A stretch of DNA of 5,339 nt. Origin: Phycisphaerales bacterium. Its GTDB lineage: Bacteria; Planctomycetota; Phycisphaerae; Tepidisphaerales; Tepidisphaeraceae. The position numbers and the translations under genes are program-made. The notes under the pieces are model-generated. The model had not been told where the DNA came from. It did not search any database and saw only the letters and a program-made list of their open reading frames with translations. Location of the stretch: contig JAQGHJ010000024.1 of the NCBI GenBank assembly GCA_028288905.1, positions 1 to 5,339 on the forward strand. Direction: 5' to 3'. This document shows positions 1 to 5,214 of the stretch, piece by piece; position 1 is the first letter of the stretch; every line of letters begins with the position of its first letter.

Positions 1-525
1 GAGGAGCGGTACCACGCCCAGAAGCTGGTCGAGGCGAACCAGCAGTTCGGGGCGGCCGCCGACCGGCGTGAGGTCGCCGTCACCACCGTCGGGGCCAAGC
101 AGGCGGTGGACGGAAACCTGGACAACGTCAACGCCCAGATGGCCCAGGAGAAGGCCCGGCACGACCGCAAGATGGCCCAGGTGTGGAACGGCAGCGCCGC
201 CGCCGTCGAGGAGGACCGCCAGCACGCCGAGGCGATGGCCAAGCTCGGCGGGCAGAAGGCGGACCTGGAGAACCAGGCCGCCGGCGCCCGCGGGGCGGCC
301 GAGCAGAAGTACGCCCTGAAGCGGCAGGTCGACGACCTCGACCGGCAACTGGCCGAGGAGAACGGCCGGTTCCAGCGGCGGCTGAACGACGTCGAGGCCG
401 GAAGCGAGATCGAGCGGCTCGAGCGGCAGCGGCACGACCGGGTGGTGGCCGACCTCGGCAACCGCAAGGCGGTGGCCGTCGCCCAACTGAACGGCGCGGG
501 CGGGGCGACGGCGCTGGGGCAATGA
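1..525 (+). CDS. C-terminal part of a charged coiled-coil protein (5' end outside window)
   Basis: The reading frame is open from the first base to a TGA at 523-525, giving 174 residues with no start inside that must be used; the internal GTG at 106 is only a possible start, and open coding continues upstream of it. The protein is dominated by Ala, Glu, Gln, Arg, Lys and Asp with regularly spaced Leu/Ala/Val, as in a long alpha-helical coiled coil (clear in residues about 45-155: LGGQKADLENQ, LKRQVDDLDRQLAEEN, IERLERQRHDR). It ends in a short Gly/Ala-rich tail. There is no Cys, no membrane segment and no catalytic motif in the visible part. The role is not recognised; a structural, tethering or SMC-like function would be guesswork. 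It converges on the LamG gene, with a strong hairpin 30 bases after its stop. The reading frame is well supported; the function is unknown. Confidence 0.75.
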   Translation, partial: EERYHAQKLVEANQQFGAAADRREVAVTTVGAKQAVDGNLDNVNAQMAQEKARHDRKMAQVWNGSAAAVEEDRQHAEAMAKLGGQKADLENQAAGARGAAEQKYALKRQVDDLDRQLAEENGRFQRRLNDVEAGSEIERLERQRHDRVVADLGNRKAVAVAQLNGAGGATALGQ

Positions 526-554
526 GCCCGGGGCGGAGCCGATCGGGAGACGCG

Positions 555-612
555 CGAACGAACGCCGGTGCCGGGCGGCCGTGGGGGCCCGTCCGGCACC
601 GGCGTTCGTTCG
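555..612. terminator. Hairpin between convergent genes, candidate bidirectional terminator
   Basis: Bases 555-574 (cgaacgaacgccggtgccgg) are a perfect 20-bp inverted repeat of 593-612, around an 18-base GC-rich loop that can add about four more pairs. The hairpin lies 30 bases after the stop of the coiled-coil gene and 34 bases after the stop of the opposing LamG gene, where a shared terminator is expected. There is no run of T on either side, only gttcgttcgt within and after the right arm, so it departs from the textbook Rho-independent form. It could also block exonucleases or be a dispersed repeat. Confidence 0.6.
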
Positions 613-646
613 TGGGCAGGCCGCGCCGCCGAGACCGGCCACGCCT

Positions 647-1537
647 TCAGCCGGCGGCCACCGCCCGCCGCCGCCGCCCGAGGGCCAGCAGTCCGACCAG
701 TCCGGCCACGGCCGCCGAAGCCGGCTCCGGGGTCGAAATGACCTCCACGCCGGTCGCGGCGGTCCGAATTTCATTTTGGGTCAGCACGTTATTGTAGACC
801 CAGACGTCATCGATCGACCCTGCGAACGTCTCGCTGCCGGTGCCGGTCGAGAACAGGCCCATGCGGGAGGCCGGGTTAACGGTCTGGAACGGGCCGCCGG
901 TCAGCGTCTGGACCAAGGTGCCGTTGAGGTACATGCCGACGGTCGCGGTCGTCGCGGTCGCCGAGTAGGTCACCGCCACGTGCTGCCACACGTCCTGGGC
1001 GGCCGACGCCCCACTCGATTGGTCGAAGTCCTTGACGCCGTAGGTGGTGAACCGCTGCCGCCCGCTCGTCAGGACGCCGTACCCCCAGCCGGACTTCTGG
1101 GTGCCGATCGTGACGGACGTGCCGGCGAGGATCCGGCCGATCGTGTCGAAGGTGTCCGGCAGGACCCAGGCGGTGATCGTGAACGGCCCGGCGAGCGTGT
1201 TCAGGGCGTTCGGCGTGTTTCCACTCACGAACGACGCGAACCCTGGGAAACGTGAGTCCCCGGCGATCGCTGTGCCGAAGTTGGCCGCCTGCGCGGGGGT
1301 GAGGGTGACCGCCCCGTACGTCCCGGCGGGGACGGACGGCTGGGCGTACTTCAGGCCGAACTCGGCCGCGGTCTGGTTGATCGGGGACATCGTGACCCCC
1401 CCGATCACGTCGGCCGCCGACCCGCTGGTCTCGTTGAGCGCGTAGTGGACGATGGCCGACCCGTGGGCGGCGGGCGGCGAGGACAGCCCTAGCCCGGCTG
1501 CGGCGACGGCCGCGGCCTTCAACAACTGTGCCTTCAT
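647..1537 (-). CDS. Exported LamG-like domain protein with PEP-CTERM sorting tail
   Basis: This 296-residue protein starts at ATG 1537 with GGAG 11 bases upstream (1549-1552). Residues 1-26 form a signal peptide: K2/K7, a hydrophobic Ala/Leu/Val stretch, then PPAAHG before the mature chain. Residues about 28-262 look like a concanavalin A/LamG-type jelly roll: an ALNETSG-like first strand, FTITAWV at 119-125, WQHVAVTY at 184-191, YLNG at 203-206, FAGSIDDVWVY at 238-248, then LTQNEI. These are the usual landmarks of the LamG_3 family, which binds glycans or proteins. The C-terminus is a classic PEP-CTERM signal: P270-E-P272, a short hydrophobic helix (273-287) and four Arg (288-291). In known systems this tail is processed by an exosortase linked to exopolysaccharide export. 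It is probably co-transcribed with the pseudopilin-like gene 72 bp upstream. No catalytic residues are evident; the ligand is unknown. Confidence 0.88.
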   Translation of the reverse strand: MKAQLLKAAAVAAAGLGLSSPPAAHGSAIVHYALNETSGSAADVIGGVTMSPINQTAAEFGLKYAQPSVPAGTYGAVTLTPAQAANFGTAIAGDSRFPGFASFVSGNTPNALNTLAGPFTITAWVLPDTFDTIGRILAGTSVTIGTQKSGWGYGVLTSGRQRFTTYGVKDFDQSSGASAAQDVWQHVAVTYSATATTATVGMYLNGTLVQTLTGGPFQTVNPASRMGLFSTGTGSETFAGSIDDVWVYNNVLTQNEIRTAATGVEVISTPEPASAAVAGLVGLLALGRRRRAVAAG

Positions 1538-1609
1538 GGGTGTGCGTGCTCCGTTCTAAGTAAGTTCGTGGGTCACCCGGCCAGCCGTACGGGCCGGCGC
1601 GGCCCGGGC

Positions 1610-2416
1610 TCATTGGGCGTTCGGGACGGTGGCCTGCTTGGTGTGCAGCATCTGGCGGGACACGTACTCGGCGTGCCCGTCGATGTAGACGGCGTTCCCC
1701 CGCAGGTTGGGGTTCGGCAGGTAGGTCCCGGACAGCAGCGAGTCCGACTCCTTCTTCGCCCGGTCGTGCCGGGTCGCCAGCAGGTTCGGGCCGTTCACCG
1801 GGTGCCACGACACGGCCATGCCGTCGTCGATCGTGGACGCGTCCTCCTCGTACAGCATGACCTTGTCCGACGGCATCCGGACCTCGGTCAACTTCTTCGC
1901 CACCTTCAGATCCGGGTAGCTCGCGGCAACCCCGACGGCGTTCGTCGCCCCGCTCGCGATCCACCAGTTGATCACGTAGCTGAACTTGTAGGGGCCGCAC
2001 ACCACGGCGTTCGGCTTCCGCCCGACCTCGAATTGGTCGGACGGGCACCGCAGCATCTCCAGCGCGTTCGCCTTAAACTGGAGGTACCGCTGGATCGAGG
2101 ACTCCTCGATCCGGTCGGACCGGATCGCCTGCCACCACAGCCAATCCTCCCGGTACAGGTTCGCCCCGTCGTTCCAGGACGTGAACGGGATGCAGTGGCG
2201 GTTCTCGTTCGCGTACATCAGGAACGCCGCGCCGATCTGCCGGATGTTGCTCAGGCACTTCACCCGGTTCCCCTCCTCCCGCGCCCGGGCCAGCGACGGC
2301 AACAGGATCGAGATCAGTAGGGCGATAATTCCAATGACAACCAGAAGTTCGACGAGCGTGAACCCGGCTGGGCGGCGGGGCGGCCGGCACCGGGGGAGAC
2401 GTGAGTTGGACCGCAC
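1610..2416 (-). CDS. Prepilin-type N-terminal cleavage/methylation protein, DUF1559-like (pseudopilin-like)
   Basis: This is a 268-residue protein from GTG 2416. That start is chosen because GGAGGT (2424-2429) lies 7 bases upstream; an ATG at 2530 would add 38 Pro/Arg-rich residues and lacks this support. Residues 1-18 are a basic leader ending in G18, then F19-T-L-V-E23 and a hydrophobic helix to about residue 42: the type IV prepilin/type II pseudopilin signal, cut before F19 and N-methylated by a prepilin peptidase. It continues with family landmarks: [12 protein letters not shown] (51-62), LRCPSD (122-127) and a C-terminal YIDGHAEYV (residues 244-252). The family is hugely expanded in planctomycetes; its members are thought to act at the envelope, but their roles are mostly unknown. 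Oddity: the usual His sits at H217, 28 residues before D246-G247 instead of 9, so either about 19 residues are inserted or the true His differs. It is probably the first gene of a pair with the LamG gene. Confidence 0.9.
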   Translation of the reverse strand: MRSNSRLPRCRPPRRPAGFTLVELLVVIGIIALLISILLPSLARAREEGNRVKCLSNIRQIGAAFLMYANENRHCIPFTSWNDGANLYREDWLWWQAIRSDRIEESSIQRYLQFKANALEMLRCPSDQFEVGRKPNAVVCGPYKFSYVINWWIASGATNAVGVAASYPDLKVAKKLTEVRMPSDKVMLYEEDASTIDDGMAVSWHPVNGPNLLATRHDRAKKESDSLLSGTYLPNPNLRGNAVYIDGHAEYVSRQMLHTKQATVPNAQ

Positions 2417-2423
2417 GAGGGGG

Positions 2424-2429
2424 ACCTCC
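2424..2429 (-). promoter_or_regulatory. Shine-Dalgarno site that fixes the GTG start of the pseudopilin-like gene
   Basis: On the minus strand these bases read GGAGGT, a near-perfect anti-16S match, 7 bases before the GTG at 2416. It places the start so that the prepilin leader is 18 residues long, which is normal for the family, and argues against the longer reading from 2530. Confidence 0.8.
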
Positions 2430-2524
2430 GGGAAAATGGGTTGGCCGGGCCGACGTGCTTCGCCGGCGCCCGGCACCGCGTCATCGACCTGCGGCAGTTG
2501 GGAAGCGGCGGCCCGCCAGGGGGC

Positions 2525-2538
2525 CGTCATGTATGACG
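2525..2538. promoter_or_regulatory. Small dyad, candidate operator
   Basis: Bases 2525-2530 (cgtcat) and 2533-2538 (atgacg) are a perfect 6-bp inverted repeat around GT. The centre lies about 115 bp upstream of the pseudopilin-like GTG start, within plausible promoter distance. No regulator gene is in the window, and a 6-bp arm can occur by chance. Confidence 0.25.
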
Positions 2539-2569
2539 AACGTGGCGGACGGAACCGAAGCGACGCGAA

Positions 2570-2736
2570 CCGCCCGCGGCCCGCAGGGTTGGTGCGGGGC
2601 CGCCGGGCGGTGGGTCCTCGGGCTACGCCGGAACGGGCAATTAACGGTTCGCTCGCCCGGCCCCAGGGCCGGCTAGCGAGTTCGTGGGTGAATCACTACA
2701 GGCAGACCGGCAGCCTCCCGGGTCGGCCCGACCCGG
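2570..2736. repeat. Three consecutive hairpin-forming inverted repeats
   Basis: Hairpin A: 2570-2585 pairs with 2593-2610 around gggttgg, leaving two single-base bulges. Hairpin B: 2657-2662 pairs with 2667-2672 (ccggcc/ggccgg, loop ccag), extended by 2652-2656 with 2676-2680 (ctcgc/gcgag) across a 3-base bulge. Hairpin C: 2718-2726 and 2728-2736 (ccgggtcgg/ccgacccgg) are a perfect 9-bp dyad around one base. They follow each other at about 40-base intervals and do not share a common sequence. They lie outside any gene, either in the leader of the minus-strand pair or in an unannotated RNA. High GC raises the chance rate of such pairs. Confidence 0.4.
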
Positions 2737-2821
2737 CGAGCGTCTCGGTCGCTTGTGGTGAATTCATCATCGGACATGGACGCGTGTACCACAGAGTGAG
2801 CGCGGCACGCGATGGGTATGG

Positions 2822-2985
2822 CGGAGCCTTATAACAGAGGGAATCGACGCGCCTAGGGTGAAAAGCATGTTTCTCTCTACAATGAAGTTACGTGCGGCGT
2901 ATCAATATTGTTTCCGCTCAATTCGGAGACGCCGGCGTAGCCCGTAGACCCCCTATGCACGCTTTTTGTGCGACTTGGTTATTCT
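2822..2985 (+). promoter_or_regulatory. AT-rich island upstream of the LRR gene, probable promoter region
   Basis: Base composition drops sharply from the GC-rich norm here. It holds TATAAC (2830-2835) and TACAAT (2878-2883), each 5 of 6 to the sigma-70 -10 consensus, plus an 8-bp palindrome CAATATTG (2903-2910). No convincing -35 box sits 16-18 bases before either -10-like hexamer, so the exact promoter is not assigned. The position, 75-240 bases upstream of the ATG at 3059, fits a promoter for the LRR gene. Confidence 0.35.
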
Positions 2986-3048
2986 TGCGGTCCGCCGCGC
3001 GGGGCCGTCCCGCCCGGCCCGGAGTCCGTCCCGATACGTCCCGTTCCC

Positions 3049-3052
3049 GGAG
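3049..3052 (+). promoter_or_regulatory. Ribosome binding site deciding the LRR gene start
   Basis: GGAG is 6 bases before the ATG at 3059. It supports that start over an in-frame TTG at 2966, which would put 31 residues ahead of an otherwise normal signal peptide. Confidence 0.65.
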
Positions 3053-3058
3053 CAGCAG

Positions 3059-4453
3059 ATGATCCGACCCCGTCGCCCGTCGGCCCGCGCGGTGTTCGCC
3101 GGCAAGGCCGCCGCCCTCGCCTTGGCCCTGGCCGTCCCACTCGCCCCGCCGTCGGCCGGCCCGGCCCGCGCCGCCGACGCCAAGGAGGTCAAGCTCGACG
3201 CCGCCCAGCAGTCGGCCGCCGACGCCCTGCGGGCGAAGGGGGCGGCCGTCATGCAGATCGCGGCCGACACCGACGCGCTGGCGGTCAACCTCGGCATCCT
3301 CGGCAAGCAGGCGACGGACGCCGAGCTCGCCCTGGTCGCCAAGCTGCCGAAGGTCACCCAGCTCGACCTGCACAACACGGCCGTCACCGACGCCGGGCTG
3401 GCCGCCGTCGAGCCGCTGGCGGGCCTCGCCCGGCTGCACCTCAACGGCACCGGCGTCACCGACGCCGGGCTCGCGCACCTGGCCAAGCTGGCCGACCTCG
3501 AGTACCTGAACCTGTACAACACCGCCGTCACCGACGACGGGCTGAAGCAGCTCGCCGGGCTGAAGAAGCTCAAGCGGGTGTACCTGTGGCAAACGAAGGT
3601 GACGGACGGCGGGGCGAAGGCGCTTAAGGCGGCGGTGCCCGAGGTGGTCGTGAACCGCGGGGAGGAACTCGTGCTGCCCCCGCCGGCGACGAAGCCCGCG
3701 GAAGACAAGACGGCGATGGCCGCCGCCAAGCCCGGCGACGCGAAGCCGGCGGACGCCAAGGCGGACGACAAAAAGCCCGCGGCCGACGCTAAGCCCGCGG
3801 ACGCCAAGCCGACGACCGACGCCAAGCCGGCCGTCGCGGCGGCGGCAGACGCGGCCAAGCCGCCGGCCAAGGCGGGCAAGAAGGGCGGCAAGAAGCCGGC
3901 GGCCGCCCCGGCCGTCCCCGGCATCGACGCTGAGGGGTTCGTCCGGGCGTGGCTCGTGGCCGGCCCGATCCCCATCGAGGGGTCGGCCGCCGACGACCTC
4001 GACAAGCCGCTACTGGCGGACGAGGCCGCCCTCAGGCCCAAGGCCGGGGACAAGGCGAAGGCGAAGGACAAGGAGCTGACCTGGAAGCCGGTGTCGGCCG
4101 CCGAGTTCTTCGTCGACTTCAACGCCGCCCTGGCGGCCGACGGCCAGACCAACGTCGCCGCGTACGCCGTCGCGTACGTCGAGGCGGCCGACGAGGTGAA
4201 GGACGTCACCCTGTTCATGGGCAGCAACGACCAGGGCAAGGTGTTCCTGAACGGCAAGGAGCTGGCCAAGTTCGCCGAGCCCCGGACGCTCGAGAAGGAC
4301 ACCGAGAAGGCGGCCGGCCTGACGCTGAACAAGGGCACGAACGTGGTCGTGCTGAAGGTGATCAACGAGGCGAACAACTGGCAGGGGTGCGTCCGGCTGG
4401 CCGGCAAGGACGGCAAGCCGCCGGCGGGCGTGACCGTCAAGCCGGCCCCGTGA
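3059..4453 (+). CDS. Exported leucine-rich-repeat protein with Ala/Pro/Lys linker and C-terminal beta-sandwich domain
   Basis: This protein has 464 residues. Residues 1-38 are a signal peptide: Arg-rich start, a hydrophobic Ala/Leu core (17-29), cleavage near ARA38|A. Residues about 62-200 hold five leucine-rich repeats of exactly 24 residues; the TxVTD element recurs at 107-111, 131-135, 155-159 and 179-183, with a degenerate first copy (KQATD, 83-87). Such repeats form a curved surface for protein contacts. Residues about 207-287 are a low-complexity linker of Ala, Lys, Pro and Asp. Residues about 293-450 look like the beta-sandwich ligand-binding domain common in planctomycete exoproteins: AWLVAGPIP (297-305), YAVAYV (369-374), MGSNDQGKVFLNGK (387-400), LNKGTNVVVLKVINEANNW (423-441). 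No active site, heme motif (CxxCH) or membrane anchor is seen; the only Cys is C444. It likely acts in the periplasm or on the surface as a scaffold or binding protein. The domain layout is clear; the partner is unknown. Confidence 0.88.
   Translation: MIRPRRPSARAVFAGKAAALALALAVPLAPPSAGPARAADAKEVKLDAAQQSAADALRAKGAAVMQIAADTDALAVNLGILGKQATDAELALVAKLPKVTQLDLHNTAVTDAGLAAVEPLAGLARLHLNGTGVTDAGLAHLAKLADLEYLNLYNTAVTDDGLKQLAGLKKLKRVYLWQTKVTDGGAKALKAAVPEVVVNRGEELVLPPPATKPAEDKTAMAAAKPGDAKPADAKADDKKPAADAKPADAKPTTDAKPAVAAAADAAKPPAKAGKKGGKKPAAAPAVPGIDAEGFVRAWLVAGPIPIEGSAADDLDKPLLADEAALRPKAGDKAKAKDKELTWKPVSAAEFFVDFNAALAADGQTNVAAYAVAYVEAADEVKDVTLFMGSNDQGKVFLNGKELAKFAEPRTLEKDTEKAAGLTLNKGTNVVVLKVINEANNWQGCVRLAGKDGKPPAGVTVKPAP
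3686..3919 (+). repeat. Low-complexity AKPAD-type repeat encoding the interdomain linker
   Basis: The DNA repeats short units of the gacgccaagcc type, encoding irregular copies of DAKPA, ADAKP and PADAK (densest in residues 224-258) and then a Lys/Gly-rich stretch (KAGKKGGKKP, 271-280). It joins the LRR and beta-sandwich domains. Such Ala/Pro/Lys-rich segments are usually flexible spacers and may contact anionic polymers through Lys. Length variation between strains is expected from slippage. Confidence 0.7.
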
Positions 4454-4470
4454 GCGGGGCGGGAGCGTGG

Positions 4471-4486
4471 GGCCGCCCGTGCGGCC
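4471..4486 (+). terminator. Small hairpin after the LRR gene, weak terminator candidate
   Basis: ggccgc (4471-4476) and gcggcc (4481-4486) form a 6-bp stem with a ccgt loop, 17 bases after the LRR stop codon. No T run follows. It could attenuate or process the transcript ahead of the next gene; chance pairing in GC-rich DNA is also possible. Confidence 0.25.
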
Positions 4487-4515
4487 TGCGGGGGGGTGGG
4501 AGCGCCCGCGGGCCT

Positions 4516-4542
4516 TTGGCATCATCAACGGCAGAGTATTTT
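4516..4542 (+). promoter_or_regulatory. Possible sigma-70-like promoter for the CBM-like gene
   Basis: TTGGCA (4516-4521; 5 of 6 to TTGACA) and TATTTT (4537-4542; 4 of 6 to TATAAT) are separated by 15 bases, shorter than the usual 17. It is the only AT-rich patch in the 166-base gap before the CBM-like gene. The predicted transcript would have a leader of about 70 bases containing a 7-bp hairpin (ggtccgc 4557-4563 / gcggacc 4567-4573, loop ggt). Confidence 0.3.
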
Positions 4543-4608
4543 TCGGGGTCGCGAGCGGTCCGCGGTGCGGACCCTACGAGGCGCGGCCCACAGTTTCGTG
4601 GTTCAAGC

Positions 4609-4613
4609 GGAGG
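4609..4613 (+). promoter_or_regulatory. Ribosome binding site deciding the CBM-like gene start
   Basis: GGAGG ends 6 bases before the ATG at 4620. It favours this start over a frame open from 4467, which would add 51 residues before a normal signal peptide. Confidence 0.7.
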
Positions 4614-4619
4614 CACTCG

Positions 4620-5180
4620 ATGAAGCGGATTCTTTCCCTGGCCGTCGTCGGCGGCGTGTTCACGGTGGCGGCGGCCGCGGCGGCGTTGCGCGCGGCGGAC
4701 GCCAAGCCGGCGACCCCGGCCCCGGCCGCTAAGCCGGCGGCGGACGGCAACGTGGCCAAGCCGACGGCGGACGTGAAGAGCTGGCGGCTCGAGCAGCACG
4801 AGGAGGCCAAGGCGACGATCGCCGTCGACGCCGGCGCGGTCGTGTTCGACGTCACGAAGGACGACGGGACGGACTGGCACGCCCAGGCGTTCCAGACGCC
4901 GGTCGAGCTGAAGGACGGCCAGGAGTACGCCGTCACGTTCAGCGCCAAGGCGTCGGACGAGCGGGCGGTGAAGGTGCAGGCCGCCATCGACGAGGAGGAC
5001 TGGCACCCGGTCGGGCTCGACGAGGAGGTCGCGCTCGGCAAGGAGTGGAAGGCGTACGACTACAAGTTCACGGCCGCCGACGTCCGGGCGAACAAGAACC
5101 GCGTCGGGTTCGTGTTCGGCCAAGCCAAGGGCAAGGTGTGGGTGAAGGACCTTGTGGTGAAGCCGGTGGCGAAGAAGTAA
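4620..5180 (+). CDS. Small exported protein with a CBM4/9-like (carbohydrate-binding) beta-sandwich
   Basis: This protein has 186 residues. Residues 1-26 are a signal peptide: K2-R3, a hydrophobic core (4-23), cleavage near LRAA|D. Residues 27-53 are an Ala/Lys/Pro-rich spacer (DAKPATPAPAAKPAADG). Residues about 54-182 resemble the carbohydrate-binding module family 4/9 fold (pfam02018): W55 near the first strand, TDWHAQAFQ (84-92), LKDGQEYAVTFSAKA (97-111), W128 in the middle, LGKEWKAYDYKFTA (139-152), NRVGFVFGQAKGKVWVKDLVV (160-180). In this fold, aromatic side chains on the concave face bind glycan chains; W86, W128 and W174 are candidates. The protein is a single domain with no enzyme attached, so it probably acts as a free binding or structural protein in the periplasm or at the surface. 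It follows the LRR gene by 166 bp in the same direction and shares its Ala/Lys/Pro/Asp spacer style. The fold call rests on pattern only; the ligand is unknown. Confidence 0.82.
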   Translation: MKRILSLAVVGGVFTVAAAAAALRAADAKPATPAPAAKPAADGNVAKPTADVKSWRLEQHEEAKATIAVDAGAVVFDVTKDDGTDWHAQAFQTPVELKDGQEYAVTFSAKASDERAVKVQAAIDEEDWHPVGLDEEVALGKEWKAYDYKFTAADVRANKNRVGFVFGQAKGKVWVKDLVVKPVAKK

Positions 5181-5197
5181 GGGGTGCGTTCAGCCTC

Positions 5198-5210
5198 GCC
5201 CGCGGCGGGC
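5198..5210 (+). terminator. Short hairpin just after the CBM-like gene
   Basis: gcccg and cgggc form a 5-bp stem with a cgg loop, 17 bases after the stop codon, with no T run. It is a weak candidate alone; the larger inverted-repeat element that follows may be the real transcript end. Confidence 0.2.
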
Positions 5211-5214
5211 CCAT

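Larger units (their letters stand above)
2417..3058. other. Gene-free region between divergent genes, with dyads, hairpins and an AT-rich island
   Basis: This is the space between the minus-strand pseudopilin-like gene and the plus-strand LRR gene. No reading frame in it looks like a protein: open frames on the plus strand run over from the antisense side of the pseudopilin gene and translate into Arg/Gly/Pro-rich text with no domain. What can be seen is a 14-base dyad (2525-2538), three hairpin-forming inverted repeats (2570-2610, 2652-2680, 2718-2736) and an AT-rich stretch (about 2822-2985) close to the LRR gene. Promoters for both flanking genes should lie here. A structured leader or small RNA is possible but not shown. 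Confidence 0.6.

Noticed and set aside
183..797. Plus-strand frame overlapping the coiled-coil gene and the terminator hairpin
   Set aside because: It is almost pure Arg/Gly/Ala/Pro and crosses the intergenic hairpin and the end of the LamG gene; a frame shadow.
1577..1597. Small inverted repeat ccggcc/ggccgg between the two minus-strand genes
   Set aside because: The 6-bp all-GC arms with a 9-base loop are close to chance level in this DNA and lack a T run, so no terminator is called there.
876..2048. Long minus-strand frame across the LamG and pseudopilin-like genes
   Set aside because: It is a shifted frame on the same strand, with Arg/Gly/Pro-rich text and no domain, overlapping two well-supported genes.
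1568..2320. Plus-strand frame antisense to the pseudopilin-like gene
   Set aside because: The translation is low-complexity Val/Arg/Pro/Gly text typical of antisense frames; the minus-strand gene is clear.
2181..2834. Plus-strand open frames entering the intergenic region (also 2401-2676)
   Set aside because: They begin antisense to the pseudopilin-like gene, have no ribosome binding site that stands out, and translate into Arg/Gly-rich sequence with no recognisable fold.
2966..3058. Longer N-terminus for the LRR protein from an in-frame TTG
   Set aside because: There is no good ribosome binding site, and the extension would bury a normal signal peptide; ATG 3059 has GGAG at 6 bases.
3686..3919. 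Tandem repeats considered as CRISPR or minisatellite
   Set aside because: The units are short, irregular and in frame, encoding an Ala/Lys/Pro/Asp linker; there are no spacers of constant length.
2953..4440. Long open frame (495 residues) antisense to the LRR gene
   Set aside because: It mirrors the LRR gene codon by codon, as happens opposite GC-rich codons. Its translation is Ala/Ser-rich without any domain, while the sense frame has a signal peptide, LRRs and a ribosome binding site.
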